Shown here: positions 31,482 through 42,232 of the stretch, in pieces
Numbering within the stretch: position 1 is the first letter of the stretch
Layout: every line of letters begins with the position of its first letter
DNA from: Dimorphilus gyrociliatus
Lineage: Eukaryota > Annelida > Polychaeta > Dinophilidae
Assembly: GCA_904063045.1 (NCBI GenBank)
Contig: CAJFCJ010000072.1
Coordinates: 13,517 to 69,499 of the forward strand
Length of the DNA stretch: 55,983 nucleotides
Direction: 5' to 3'
Translations under genes and position numbers: made by a program
The notes under the pieces: model-generated
What the model was told of the DNA's origin: nothing
The model's input: only the letters and a program-made list of their open reading frames with translations
The model's database searches: none

Positions 31482-34400
31482 ATGGCAGTTAAATGTAAAA
31501 ATTGCAAGCTTGTTGTACATGGAAGACAGAAGAGAAAATCCTGTGTGCTATGCAATGAAATTATTCATCAGAAATGCATCATAAGTATCATTATATAATC
31601 CATATGATTATTATAATTATTCAGCTATTTCATTCATATTCTAAGGTGTCTGTTTGTCTGGATTGTGAAAAGGGAAAGTGCCTCCTTCAGACCATCAGAC
31701 CTGAAGGCATAGAAACTGGTGATGTGGATGGAAAACTGAAAAATTCAATTAAACATGAACATCAAAATGCAGAAAGTCTAATTGAGTTGAATGATAGTCT
31801 TTCAAATGAACCAGAGTTTGATGATGATGGAAATTATGATAGCTGCAACATGAATGAAAAAGAAATGGAAGAACATATAAATGAGGATGTCATACATGTA
31901 AATCTGAATGAACATGCAAATGTGAATGACAACTTTCAAGCAATTAAAGGTGGAATTCAGTTGGGAAAAGACATTCTAATCAATGACAGATTTTCATTTA
32001 CATTGAAAGCTAAAACTTCTAAAAGCAACATTTGGGTTTGTAGTAAAAGGACCAAAAAACAACTGCAAGAATACACCAGCAGGGGAAAATATTTATAAAG
32101 GAAAAGTTAGAACACATTCATGGTAAAAATGATGAATATGGTAGAAAACAGCCAGGATTGAAAACAGCCAGAGGCTTGATTGAAAATGGCCAGAGGTTTG
32201 ATTGAAAACGGCCAAAGACTTATTTGTATAAAGAAAATGATAAGTATGATATAGATGTTAAACAAATATTGGAAACTTGAAATGATAATAATAGTCAGAA
32301 GTGATTTATTTACTAAAACAACATGAAAAGCACCATACTAAAAATAAAGCACTAAAAGTAACTACTTGGACTAAAAGAATAACATGCATCTAATGTGAAA
32401 AATATATTTTAGAACATTTTTCTAAAATCTCAGCAGCTGTTATTTCACCATTTTTAAATTTCTCCCAAGTTTCAAATATTTCCTTTTGTATGTTTAAATA
32501 GATTTTTTTCTGTAACCTCTTTAATTTCTTTTCTGAAAGCATTTGTTGATAAATTGGAATGAGATCAGCCTCTCTTTTTAGTTCATCTATCAGATTGTAG
32601 AAAGATTTAGAATTGCCAACATTTATATTTAGCCTATTGTGGAATCCCTCAACATCATTATTTATCCTGATTGGAGATTCATAGGCTGACCAAGAAGAGG
32701 GTGTCCACATGCTATCTTCAATCCAAGTATCCTCAATATAAGTTATTAGGTCCTGCAACTTCTCAGTTGCTTTCAAATGTTGTTTTATCTAAAAAAATTC
32801 ATTTGAAATAACATCAGCAGGTAGGAATGGTAAAGCCAATAGCTTTTGCATTTCAATCCATTGCCCAAAGTGGTTTTTATATTCACCAGAATAACCCAAT
32901 TCATATGAAAACAAAAAGAAAATTAGTTTTAAAGAAAATATTCAACACAAAATGAATTTGTACTTGAATCTTTCTGAAAACTGCCTGAGTCCAATGAAAT
33001 AAACAGCCTTTTACTTCAGAATCTCGAAAATGCTTTGTAAATTCTTTCAAATGGCTCTTTCAAAATCTACCAATACTTTCTTTGGTGATTTTTCAGCAAT
33101 CAATTTTTTATAGCCTGCAGAAATATTTGTAGACTTTGGTAAAAATATTAATAATATACCTTAAATAAAAGGGGATAACAGATTTTCTTTTTTGATGATG
33201 TCATTGCAAAAAGAAGAGGAACTTATTTCAAAACACCATCTCTTTTTAGAAATGAGTGAATGGAAAACAGCTGTTTGAATGGAGGATTTACAACTTTAAA
33301 AGTTCCATCTAAAAACCACATCTTAGAAGAAGCCAGAAGTTGAAGTTGGTGATCAGTTGCAAAAATTATTATTCTTTCATCTTTTTTGTGAATATCCTCT
33401 CTGAAAAATCCATTTGGAATAAATGTAAAATTGATCAGAAAAGCTATTGATTCAGATTCCTTTGGCCTGTTTTTTCTCCTTTGATAGTTAACAATTGCTT
33501 TTGATGTTGACATCTTTGGAAAATTGGACACATTTTCATTTTCCAGGTAAGAATCTTCAACTATTCTTTTGCTGCTGACATTTAAATCTTTATTTGCTCT
33601 TTCTCTTATTTTAATGTTCATTTCTATGATCTTTTCCAAATTTGCTGTTGAAGGATGAATGTGCTGCTTAGAGCCAATTTGACAATTACCTTTATATTCA
33701 TTTATGCTTGCAGGACATTTTTTGTTTTGATTTCTCACACTGCATCTCCATATTCTAAAGTGTTCTCCATGTCCTTTTATAGTATATGAATAACCATTAT
33801 GAACCATTAATGGTTTTCCTTTTTGGCTCCCATTCTTTGAAAATTCCAAATGCTCATCTAAGTTAGCCTCATCCATTATGTCTTCAAAAGAGCTTTCTAT
33901 TTGATTTTGGGCATCAACTACATTAATATTATCTTCTTGTATGATTTCAGTTGTCATGCACTCTTCTTCATGATCAACTTCCATGATATTTTTGTTCTCT
34001 GGAGCAGTATGCAGGGCCTCACAATAACTTGTTAGCAATTCTCCTTCCAATTGAAATGTGGTAACAACAGCTTCTGTCATGCTATTCTCTTCCATTATTT
34101 CATCAGGAGTTGAAGCTTGGCTGTCCACTTCCATTGGATTGTTACCTTCAGTTTCTGATTGTTGAAGAAGTATGGAAATGTTATCATATTTGTTCAAAAT
34201 TACTTTTAATTGGCATTTGTTGATTGTTGTACACATTGAGCAAAAACCATCTAAAACAATAACTTTAAAACTTAATCAAAAATAATAATGAAGTGTTACC
34301 TTTTAGACATTTCAAATGAAATTTTTTCTGGCTTAGAGTGCATATGGATCCATAATTTCTATATATTTTCTTTTGGCAACAAAAGCAACAAGGAGCCATT

Positions 34401-35330
34401 TCAAAAGTGCTCTCATAAAACAAAACCCCTTTCTATGAAAAAGCAATCCAAAATTTTCTGAAAAAAAACTGAAAACAAGGATAAAGAAAGATGTTTGTAA
34501 TTGTAACATAAATCACACAGTAATTGTGCTATAATACATGTTTAAATTATCAAATTTATGAATATTACCTAATGGTTTCAAAGAGAAAGTTTCAAAATCA
34601 GTGAAATATACACTATCCAAAAAAAGAAACTGATAAATTTATTTACTACTGATATTATCACTCAAACCCATAAAAAATCATTTAAATCATGCAATCATAA
34701 ATATGTTAATTATTTAATAATATTATTATGTTTATCATTTTCTATATACAAATAAGTCTTTGGCCATTTTCAATCAAGCCAATGGCCGTTTTCAATCCTG
34801 GCCATTTTCTACCAGTCCCAAAATGACCATCTAACCAGACATCAGAATTAGAAAAGATTTGAAAGAAATGTGTAAAAGTGACACAAGTTCAAGTGGAAAG
34901 AGATTAGCTGAAACAATTCTGTTAAAGCACAGCAATCATACAGATTCTGTGCCAAATGTTGATTATCTGAAAAGAGTTGCTAATTTCACAAGGCAAAAAC
35001 TAAGGCCCAAAGAACAAAAGAAGTGGACTTTGATTAAAATAAAGATTCCAGATGATTTTTTGCAAGTTGATGTCTATGAAAATACAGAAAAAATTCTTAT
35101 TTTAGCTAGCAGCCACAAAATTAATTTGCTTGGTAAATCAAATCACTGGTTTATTGATGGAACATTCAAGATTGTGAAGGCTCCATTTTATCAGCTCTTA
35201 TCTATACACAGCTATGTAAAATAAGATGGAGAAATGAAACATGCTCCCATAGCATTTATCTATATGACATCAAAAAAAAGAAAAAGCTATAAAAAGGCAT
35301 TTAAGGTATAATTATGAGCAACTTATTTTC
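31482..35330 (+). mobile_element. Host FLYWCH/MULE element split by a second MULE
   Basis: Exon 1 (31482-31583) reads MAVKCKNCKLVVHGRQKRK, CVLCNEIIHQKC. After a short intron come VCLDC, a long acidic linker and the FLYWCH start (NIWVCSKRTKK). A one-base shift near 32050-32060 moves the rest of the finger to another frame. At about 32134 the sequence is interrupted. It resumes at 34829 with DLKEMCKSDTSSSGKRLAE, the conserved VPNVDYLKR block and the first catalytic Asp (WFIDGTFKIVKAPFYQLL), ending near 35330 in MTSKK-type sequence. The C-terminal half is lost. Confidence 0.7.
32135..34819 (-). mobile_element. Nested FLYWCH/MULE element with GATTGAAAACGGCCA tips
   Basis: The ends are inverted: the left block GGTAGAAAACAGCCAGGATT with repeats of TTGATTGAAAAxGGCCA to GACTTATTTGTATA (about 32139-32230) matches the inverse of 34750-34815. 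Transposase on minus: Cys finger exon from 34399 (MAPCCFCCQKKIY...HLKC), ORF 34236-33223 (acidic linker, FLYWCH RIWRCSVRNQNKKC with HIH, MULE first Asp WFLDGTFKVV), decayed middle, and 32776-32390 with IRINNDVEGFHNRLN. Flanks aaaatgatg and aaaatgacc (32126, 34820) agree at 7 of 9 bases. Stops in the middle make it inactive. Confidence 0.75.
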
Positions 35331-35659
35331 AACTTTTCAAAATGTATTTCATATTTCAGAGTATCAGAAATCCGACTGGCATGTCACAACCTTACTATAG
35401 TATCTGAAATTGTTTCTACTGGACTAAATGTCTATTTGTTGTAACTTAATTTGGAATTTCCCTATTTCAAAATCTTTATCTCATGAATATTCATTCATAA
35501 TAATGAGCTTTTAATACCTTTCTAGAATTGAAAAAAATGGCATGAATGACCACTCAGTTTGATATATTATTGAACTGATAAGATGATAGATATGAAAAAG
35601 GTGGTGTATATTTTAGACCAGTTAGTGTTGTAGTTTATCACAGATGGTTGCAAATACAA

Positions 35660-36480
35660 TAATATTCTCAGTCAATAAAAGTTTTCACCAATACATTTCT
35701 CTCTTAGCATATAGCCATAGCAAAGGAAGCTAGGATCAACAATGATAGTGATAAAGTTCCCTCTTGTAATCCAAGTTTTTTCAATGTACGCATTTAAATC
35801 TCTGTACACATTTTTCTCCAGAACTTCTCTTTTTAAGGTGGAAAAAGTAGGTGGAATCACTTGAGATGGAAGAAAAGGTAGGGCTAATAATTTTCTCATC
35901 ATAGTTTGTATCTTTCTTGGTTTTATAGTCAGCTACATATCCCAAATTCTAAAAGTAGAAACAATTCTACAAGCATACTTGTATTTTTCTGAAAACAGCT
36001 TGTGTCCAATGGAACACACATCTTTGGATTGATACATCTGGGTATATAGATGATAATGCAGTCCATAATCCTGACTCAAAATCAGCAAAAAACTTTTTAG
36101 GGTAACAAAAGTTTGTGATTGTTTGAATTTCCTGCAAAATATGTTCAAGTTATAAAGTCAGATTAAATATTGTATGACTCACGTTTAGTACATGTTTATA
36201 TCCTTCCTTCTTTTTTGAAGTCATAAAAATGAATGCCAAAGGAATCTGTTTGGCTTCATCATCTTTTTTAATAAATGAATGGATGGAAAAAAGTTGAATA
36301 AATGATTGCTTCACAACTTTAAATGTGCCATCAAGATACCAAATTTGCTTTTACCTAATATCTTACATTGCTGCTCTGAGGCAAATATGATAAATCTCTC
36401 TTTCCCAAATATGATATCCCTCTGAAGAAAATCAGCATTTATCTCAAAAAGAGGATCATTTTAGTGAATGCAAGCTCATC
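35660..36480 (-). mobile_element. MULE core fragment, minus strand
   Basis: Read from the right: YLDGTFKVV-type first Asp with QLFSIHSFIKKDDEAKQIP, then MTSKKKEGYKHVL, a short intron (GTGAGTC donor near 36184), a KFFADFESG-type second Asp, CVFHWTQAVFRKIQ-like sequence, then MRKLLALPFLPSQVIPPTF and YIEKTWITRGN. Frames change and stops occur. Both termini and the finger domains are missing. Confidence 0.55.
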
Positions 36481-37419
36481 ATATAATAAAATGTCCTTTC
36501 CTCTCTGACTTAAACAAATGCTGTTTTTTCTTCTTCACTTATGTTTCTTCTTCAAATATATTTAAAATCTCATAGATCATTTCTTATTATCATTGTCACT
36601 ATCATTATCTCATTTATTGAATGCTATTTTCCATCATATATATGCCAATAAAGAATGTGATACAGTCATATGTCAAGGTCATTATAGGTTTAAATATCTA
36701 AATTACTTTATTTATCTTACTTTTTTTCTATTCATCTAATTGGAGCATTAATTTTACATGTAAATATCATAATTATTGCAACAAAACATGCAAATGATAT
36801 TGAAATTCAAACAAATAGGATAAAAACAATTTCAAAATCTTCAACAGTAACTCTAAGCCAATTATCATTTATGGTTATGATATGGATATTTTTATCAACT
36901 TGTGGAGCCATGTTTTTTGTTACATTTTGATTTCAATCTACTCAAAATTGCAGCATATTACAGGTCAACAATGATTCTACATACAATTTTGGATCCAATT
37001 ATATAAATTCTCACTAATTCAATACTAAAATCCTCATTAATACAACTATTTAAATGTAAGAAGACTATTTTTCCAAAGGATCAAGTCAAACTGCAAAATG
37101 TTGGGTAAGAAACATAGGGTCAAGGTTAGGATTTGAGGAGAAAAATCTGTACAATTTCCCCATCCAAAATTTATTTCACTACAGTAAGAATATCTGAATG
37201 GGAAATGTCAACAAATGGTCAGATTTTGGGATATGTTAAGGGTAGGACTACATTCAAGAATATTTGTAAAATTCTATGACAAACCGAATAGTCAAAGAAT
37301 AAAAAAAAAATATAAAAATTCTGATCTATGCTGAAAGTGACAAAGATATAAAAAGTATATTTTAAAGATATTTCAATCAATCAATCAATCATAAGTGAAA
37401 AAGTTGTCATTCTGAATTT
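36481..37419. other. Intergenic, small TCAA microsatellite
   Basis: A (TCAA)5 tract lies near 37372-37391, within 50 bp of the stop of the next gene. No gene recognised. Confidence 0.35.
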
Positions 37420-39321
37420 TCATTGGCTCAGAGATGTAGATATGACTATTACTGAAGAGAAATTGTAAGAGTTGTAAAGACAACCATAATTTCTCCAATA
37501 CAAAATGTCACCTTCCTCTAGACTTAATAAAATAGATCTTGTTATTACGTAACCTCTGTCATGTCTAGCCTGTTTTTTTGTTATAGCAATCATTTTTCCA
37601 TTTAGATACATTCTTATATCTAAAGTTTCTCTTGGTCTTGGTACAAAAGAAAATTCAATATAGTACATGCCAGATTTTTTAACCAAATATTGATTCCTTG
37701 TTATATCCCACGAATCTGTTGAATCAACGTTTATCTCTGGGAAACGTATATTTATAAATTCGTCACAAGTTTGTAGTTTACCCGAAGCCATAAAACGAGG
37801 CAAACTAGTATTTAGTCTAAAAGCACTTAGATAGGTTTCATAGTGTGAGCTAGACACAGGTGTTTTGTTTCTAGTACCAGTTCTTGATATAAAAACATCT
37901 CCAGTATTGACGTGAATAAGGGAACTCCTTGAAAATTGATCAGTTACTTGTTGCCTTCTAATATTTATCTCTAGAAATTTGTGCGTTTGTTGTACAACAT
38001 TGTTTTTTGAAATTTCAAGAATTAATTTTGTCGAATCAACTAGACCAGTACCGCTAAAACCCGCTTTCATACCCATAGAAACCAAATACCATCCACCATT
38101 CGATGCTCTAAATTCAGTTAGATCACTCTTTTCAGTGAATCCTTTCATTGCCGATATAATGGGCCATGGTATTTTTGGCTTATTAATTCTTGTACGACTA
38201 GTACAATATAAATAATTACTTGTATCATAGTGGAAACCAAGGAAAGATGTTTCTTTACCTTCTTCACTACTGTAAACATCTGTTGTAATTCCAGTTGATA
38301 GAACTGGTTGAGCAGCATTAGCCAATTCAAAAATTCCATTCCTTGAAAATGTTTCTGGACCATATGATGGTAATGCTTTACGTAAAATTCCCAATGAAAG
38401 TCCAGAATTTCTTATTCTCACGTCTATTGGTTTCAGTTTTGATGAAGTTATAATCATTGAAAAGAAATAAAATCCAGGTTTATTTATTGTTATTCTGTTT
38501 GTATTTGGGTCAAACATTCCCCCAGAATTCAAATTTACCACTGTCCAATTAAAATAGCCCTCATTGAGTGTTGTAGTTTCCTTTAATGATACCATAAAAG
38601 CAGGATTTCCTGCCACTGGACAAGGATTGGATGAGCATAATTCCGTTTGTATTGATTGACCTTTACAGTCTTTTCCACCATTCGATGGAGGAGGATTATT
38701 ACACATTCGTGTTCTTGTTCTATTCCCAACTCCACACAACTGACTACACTCGCTCCAATCTGACCAATTATTCCATCCACCATCAATAGGTTGCGATCCA
38801 CCATCAGACGACCTGCACATTTCATTCGAACACTTTTCAAAGTCATAAATTGGATTGAATTTTGTGAGAGGAGGACATTGTTGTACCCAACCATAACCAT
38901 TCAAGCAGTTGTAGTAAAAACTAGGCTCAGTAGAACTAGGGACAGTACTGTTCAAATTTGGATGGCATTCGCCAACTTTTGCACCAACTGCTTTCCCATT
39001 AAGTATGGTTTTTAGGGAGGAATTTTTCAAAATATTGATTTTGTTCAATTGGTTCTTTTTCAAAGAACATTTCGATTCACTTGGTTGTACACAAGCAAAA
39101 TATTGACATTCAGTAATAACAATCTTAAAATGTAGACCAGGAGGACATTGTTGACCATAAGCTACACCATTGTAACAATGATAGTAAACACTACAAATTG
39201 TAGGATGTCTAAATACGCCATTAATTGGTTTTTCATCCGAACCAATAGGACAAACAAAATTTGAGTTTGTCCTTTCCAATAAAGAAATTACTAAAAGTAA
39301 ACAATAAAAAGTTAATTTCAT
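37420..39321 (-). CDS. Secreted chitin-binding / TSP1 / C1q-like protein, intact
   Basis: Single open frame of 633 residues. Residues 1-20 are a signal peptide. Residues 22-85 and about 115-170 are chitin-binding type-2 (peritrophin-A) modules (YYHCYNG...QQCPPGLHF; YNCLNG...QQCPPLTKF). Residues 181-236 are a thrombospondin type-1 repeat with WNNWSDWSEC, CGVGNRTRTRMC and the expected six Cys. Residues 239-367, about 386-505 and 517-633 look like three C1q-like beta-sandwich segments (FDPNTNRITINKPGFYFFS; YLVKKSGMYYIEFSF). No membrane anchor. The likely role is an extracellular matrix or immune lectin-type protein binding chitin or glycans; this is inferred from domains. The start is supported by the signal peptide and a TATA motif 50 bp upstream. 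Confidence 0.85.
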   Translation of the reverse strand: MKLTFYCLLLVISLLERTNSNFVCPIGSDEKPINGVFRHPTICSVYYHCYNGVAYGQQCPPGLHFKIVITECQYFACVQPSESKCSLKKNQLNKINILKNSSLKTILNGKAVGAKVGECHPNLNSTVPSSTEPSFYYNCLNGYGWVQQCPPLTKFNPIYDFEKCSNEMCRSSDGGSQPIDGGWNNWSDWSECSQLCGVGNRTRTRMCNNPPPSNGGKDCKGQSIQTELCSSNPCPVAGNPAFMVSLKETTTLNEGYFNWTVVNLNSGGMFDPNTNRITINKPGFYFFSMIITSSKLKPIDVRIRNSGLSLGILRKALPSYGPETFSRNGIFELANAAQPVLSTGITTDVYSSEEGKETSFLGFHYDTSNYLYCTSRTRINKPKIPWPIISAMKGFTEKSDLTEFRASNGGWYLVSMGMKAGFSGTGLVDSTKLILEISKNNVVQQTHKFLEINIRRQQVTDQFSRSSLIHVNTGDVFISRTGTRNKTPVSSSHYETYLSAFRLNTSLPRFMASGKLQTCDEFINIRFPEINVDSTDSWDITRNQYLVKKSGMYYIEFSFVPRPRETLDIRMYLNGKMIAITKKQARHDRGYVITRSILLSLEEGDILYWRNYGCLYNSYNFSSVIVISTSLSQ

Positions 39322-39370
39322 TTCAAAAACATTAGTTCAAAAACACAGACACAGACACCAGACACACACG

Positions 39371-39378
39371 TATATATA
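39371..39378 (-). promoter_or_regulatory. TATA-like box of the TSP1/C1q gene
   Basis: TATATATA inside the palindrome ACGTATATATACGT lies about 50 bp upstream of the start codon at 39321, a normal place for a TATA box with a short 5' leader. A CA/GA-rich stretch follows it. Confidence 0.4.
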
Positions 39379-39379
39379 C

Positions 39380-40690
39380 GTAATTTAGAAAGTCCTGAAT
39401 AATCAAGAAATACGATAGTAAACTTTTTTAATCAGTAAGATAAGAAAAAGATAGGACATATCAACATATTTTCTAGCTGACTGTTTCAATTTTTAAATAA
39501 AACAAAACTGGAAAAATCACTTTAAAAATAGCTGATACAAATTTAACAAAATATCGAATTAGAAATATCCTAAAAACAAAAGGTCAGCAGGTTTATTAAT
39601 GAAGACAAGTTTTCTATGTGATGGGGATTAGATTGAGAAAATTATTGATAAATGAAGAAAATATCTTCAAATTGATAATTTTGCCTTTTCTTTTTACAAA
39701 AAGAACTCGACGGTAGGTGGAGAAATTTTATTGGCGAAAGGATAATGTGACAAATTAGGAGATTTAGAAATAGATAGTCTGGTCCATGCTGTTAAAAACA
39801 AGATAGGCCTATACATATTTATGCATTAATCATTGGTCCAGATCAATGTTCTCAAAGAAGTGTTTGATAGCCTTAACAAAGTATGGATATCTCTAAAATA
39901 CAATATAATAGCTGTAATCTAAGTCTCAATGAGACAAATTACTAATTAACTAATTCTAATTAACAAACACTACTCTGAGTCTTTAGGTCTGCATGTTTTA
40001 CTACATATGTCAATTATCGCCAAATCATCCAACTCAAGCCAATCTCCACAGTACAGTAACATTTATTTAAAATATGGACCATCCAATAAAACTTTTATGG
40101 ATAGATCAATAAAAATCAGTATAGATAAGCATTTAGTCATCTTACTAAAACAATTTTTGATTGCATAACTATTTAAACTGATTACGCAATCGACAAAAAT
40201 CAATACCAAAATCATATATTTCTGTAGTATTTAAATGAGAATTGTTATTTTTATTATCAAATACCAATGAACTTTGAATAGTTTTGTTTGGCAATTGTTG
40301 ACAAATACAATTTGATGTGTCAAAACCGCAAACTTTTAGCTTTATGTGTTTTCTTCCATTTCACTGACTTTACTTTAAAAAAACACCGTTTCTCTATTTT
40401 TTAGACAAATTTCTACATGGAGATAAAGGTGTTAGAGAACTTTTGTAAAACCATTAAACACTTGACAATCTTCAACAATGTGATAAAGATAATCATAATT
40501 GAAACATTTACAAACATGAACAGAATGTCATAGACATTCCCACAACTCTTAAATTTAATTGAATATTTTTGTTTATCTACTGAAGAGGTAAATACTACTC
40601 ATCTTAATAATAAAGATGCCTTTAAAATGTCTTGACTACATTCATCAGCTGAAAAGCAATTTTTAATAAAAAAGCAATAGTCAATAGTAC
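39380..40690. other. Intergenic
   Basis: AT-rich, no gene or repeat recognised. One ATAGGCCTAT palindrome near 39804. Confidence 0.3.
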
Positions 40691-41110
40691 AACTCAAAAC
40701 ACATTTCAACAAGTTGAGTTGAAGTTATCCCACAAGCTTTGAAGTTTTCCCATATAGACAATAGCTCTTTTTGAATTCTTGTGTAGGTTTTTTTTCTTGA
40801 TTCTCAATATTTTCCTCTCATTTAATAGTTTCTGATACACAGAAATTAAGTCACCCTCTCTTCAGTTCAACAGTCATATAAAATGATAAGTTACCATCTG
40901 TTTTTATTCAATCTGTTGTGGTAACCTTCCAGATAATTATTAGTTCTTATTTTCTGGTCAAAAACAGACCAAGTCTCTGGAGGCCAAAAGCTACTTTTAA
41001 TCCAGTTAATTTGAATGTATTCCGGTAAATATTCAAGTTTTGTTGAATCAAATTTCAATAAAAGTATGAGGAAAGTAGGGCAGACCAAATATCATTTTCA
41101 TGGATTTCCA
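40690..41110 (-). mobile_element. MULE C-terminal fragment
   Basis: The minus strand 41088-40891 reads YIQINWIKSSFWPPETWSVF and IRTNNYLEGYHNRLN, with the MULE catalytic Glu in LEGYH. In shifted frames after it, TYTRIQKELLSIWENFK matches the transposase tail. Upstream parts and tips are missing. It lies next to a copy of the unclassified repeat. Confidence 0.55.
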
Positions 41111-41349
41111 TTCTCCTTCTCTTTTCTTAAATTCTGCACTATATCCAAGATCCTAAAAGAAGAAGAAAATCTGTTAAACTATTTTATTAATTTTCAAAGA
41201 GGTTACAACCTGAATTTTTCTACATATTGATTGTAACCAACATCAGACCATGTACTTCTTATACTTGATGTAGGGACAATTTGGAGTGAGACATATATGT
41301 TTTTATGTCAGATAATGATTATTGTGTTGATTGCTTCAATGCTAAAAAA

Positions 41350-41600
41350 CAAAAAGTTGCTGTATCTTCCAATAGTTGACAGTTCACAAATCACAAATAT
41401 TTACAAACAAATGTATCATTTTGGATAAAAGAAAAGCCTAAATATGGTTCCATATTTGTTACTTTTGCATAAGATGTAACAATTTTGGTAGAAGTTGGAT
41501 TTCTACCAAATCACAAAAATAGACAAATGTCAGCATATTTGCTGTTCTAATATACCCCCAATTGATTATAATAATTGTGCTCTCGCTGGTAAGTGTGTGC
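41350..41600. repeat. Copy of the unclassified 15.6-kb repeat
   Basis: Matches 15765-16020: CAATAGTTGACAGTTCACA, GGTTCCATATTTGTTACTTT, GCATAAGATGTAACAATTTT, ACAAAAATAGACAAA and TGCTGTTCTAATATACC occur in the same order and orientation. Confidence 0.55.
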
Positions 41601-41719
41601 ATATGGTGAATGATAATGACTAAATGTGTACACTTTTCATTCATCTAAAATGTTTTTTAATCATACTGCCAGGTAGGAAAGGTAAACACATCATTTTTCT
41701 CAACATTTTCCCTTCATAG

Positions 41720-42194
41720 TGTACTGCTTTGGTCTTGCCAATTTATGCGTTTGCAACTTATAACAGTACTGGTTCTACTCGAACCTTTAAACAAAGTGTT
41801 TCAATTAAAGTGGTTTATTGAAAATAATACTTAAGCAAGTAACAATATGAAGGTTCAATAGCAGAGTAAGTAGTGGGTAACAGTAGGTTGCCAAGTTTCC
41901 AAACTAGTGTCCAATGTTGAGGAAGTAGAAAGATCCCAGTGGGTGTTGGTTCCAGTTCATCCTCCCAGGTTGAGGATAGCCCATTGGAGTAAAGCAGTGA
42001 GGAGTTATATACTTGAAGATTATTGTCTAGCATCCAATCACCACTTTACAGCTGTGAACTCACCTAGTTCATGTTTGTCCTTAGAACAATATGTTACAAA
42101 GTTCCCCACTTGAGAAAGTTAATTAATCATAGTTTGGCCAAAACCTTAGACAAGCTCATCAATAATATAATGTGGCCAAAACTTAAGTGGTACC
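41720..42194 (-). repeat. Partial LTR, minus orientation
   Basis: From TGTACTGCTTTGGTCTTGCC to about 42194 it is the reverse complement of 53970-54435, nearly base for base. The outer 5' part of the LTR (about 137 bp) is missing and replaced at about 42194 by a GTTTCA-type MULE tip in reverse (GTACCTGGATGAAATTG). The near identity to the 54-kb LTR shows recent copying. Confidence 0.8.
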
Positions 42195-42232
42195 TGAAAT
42201 TGTACCTGGATGAAATTGCATCTGGGTCAAGT
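42192..42232. repeat. MULE tip of the GGTGAAACTGTACC family
   Basis: TGAAATTGTACCTGGATGAA followed by ATTGCATCTGGGT is close to the inverse of 27880-27925. It abuts the broken edge of the LTR at 42194. Confidence 0.45.
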
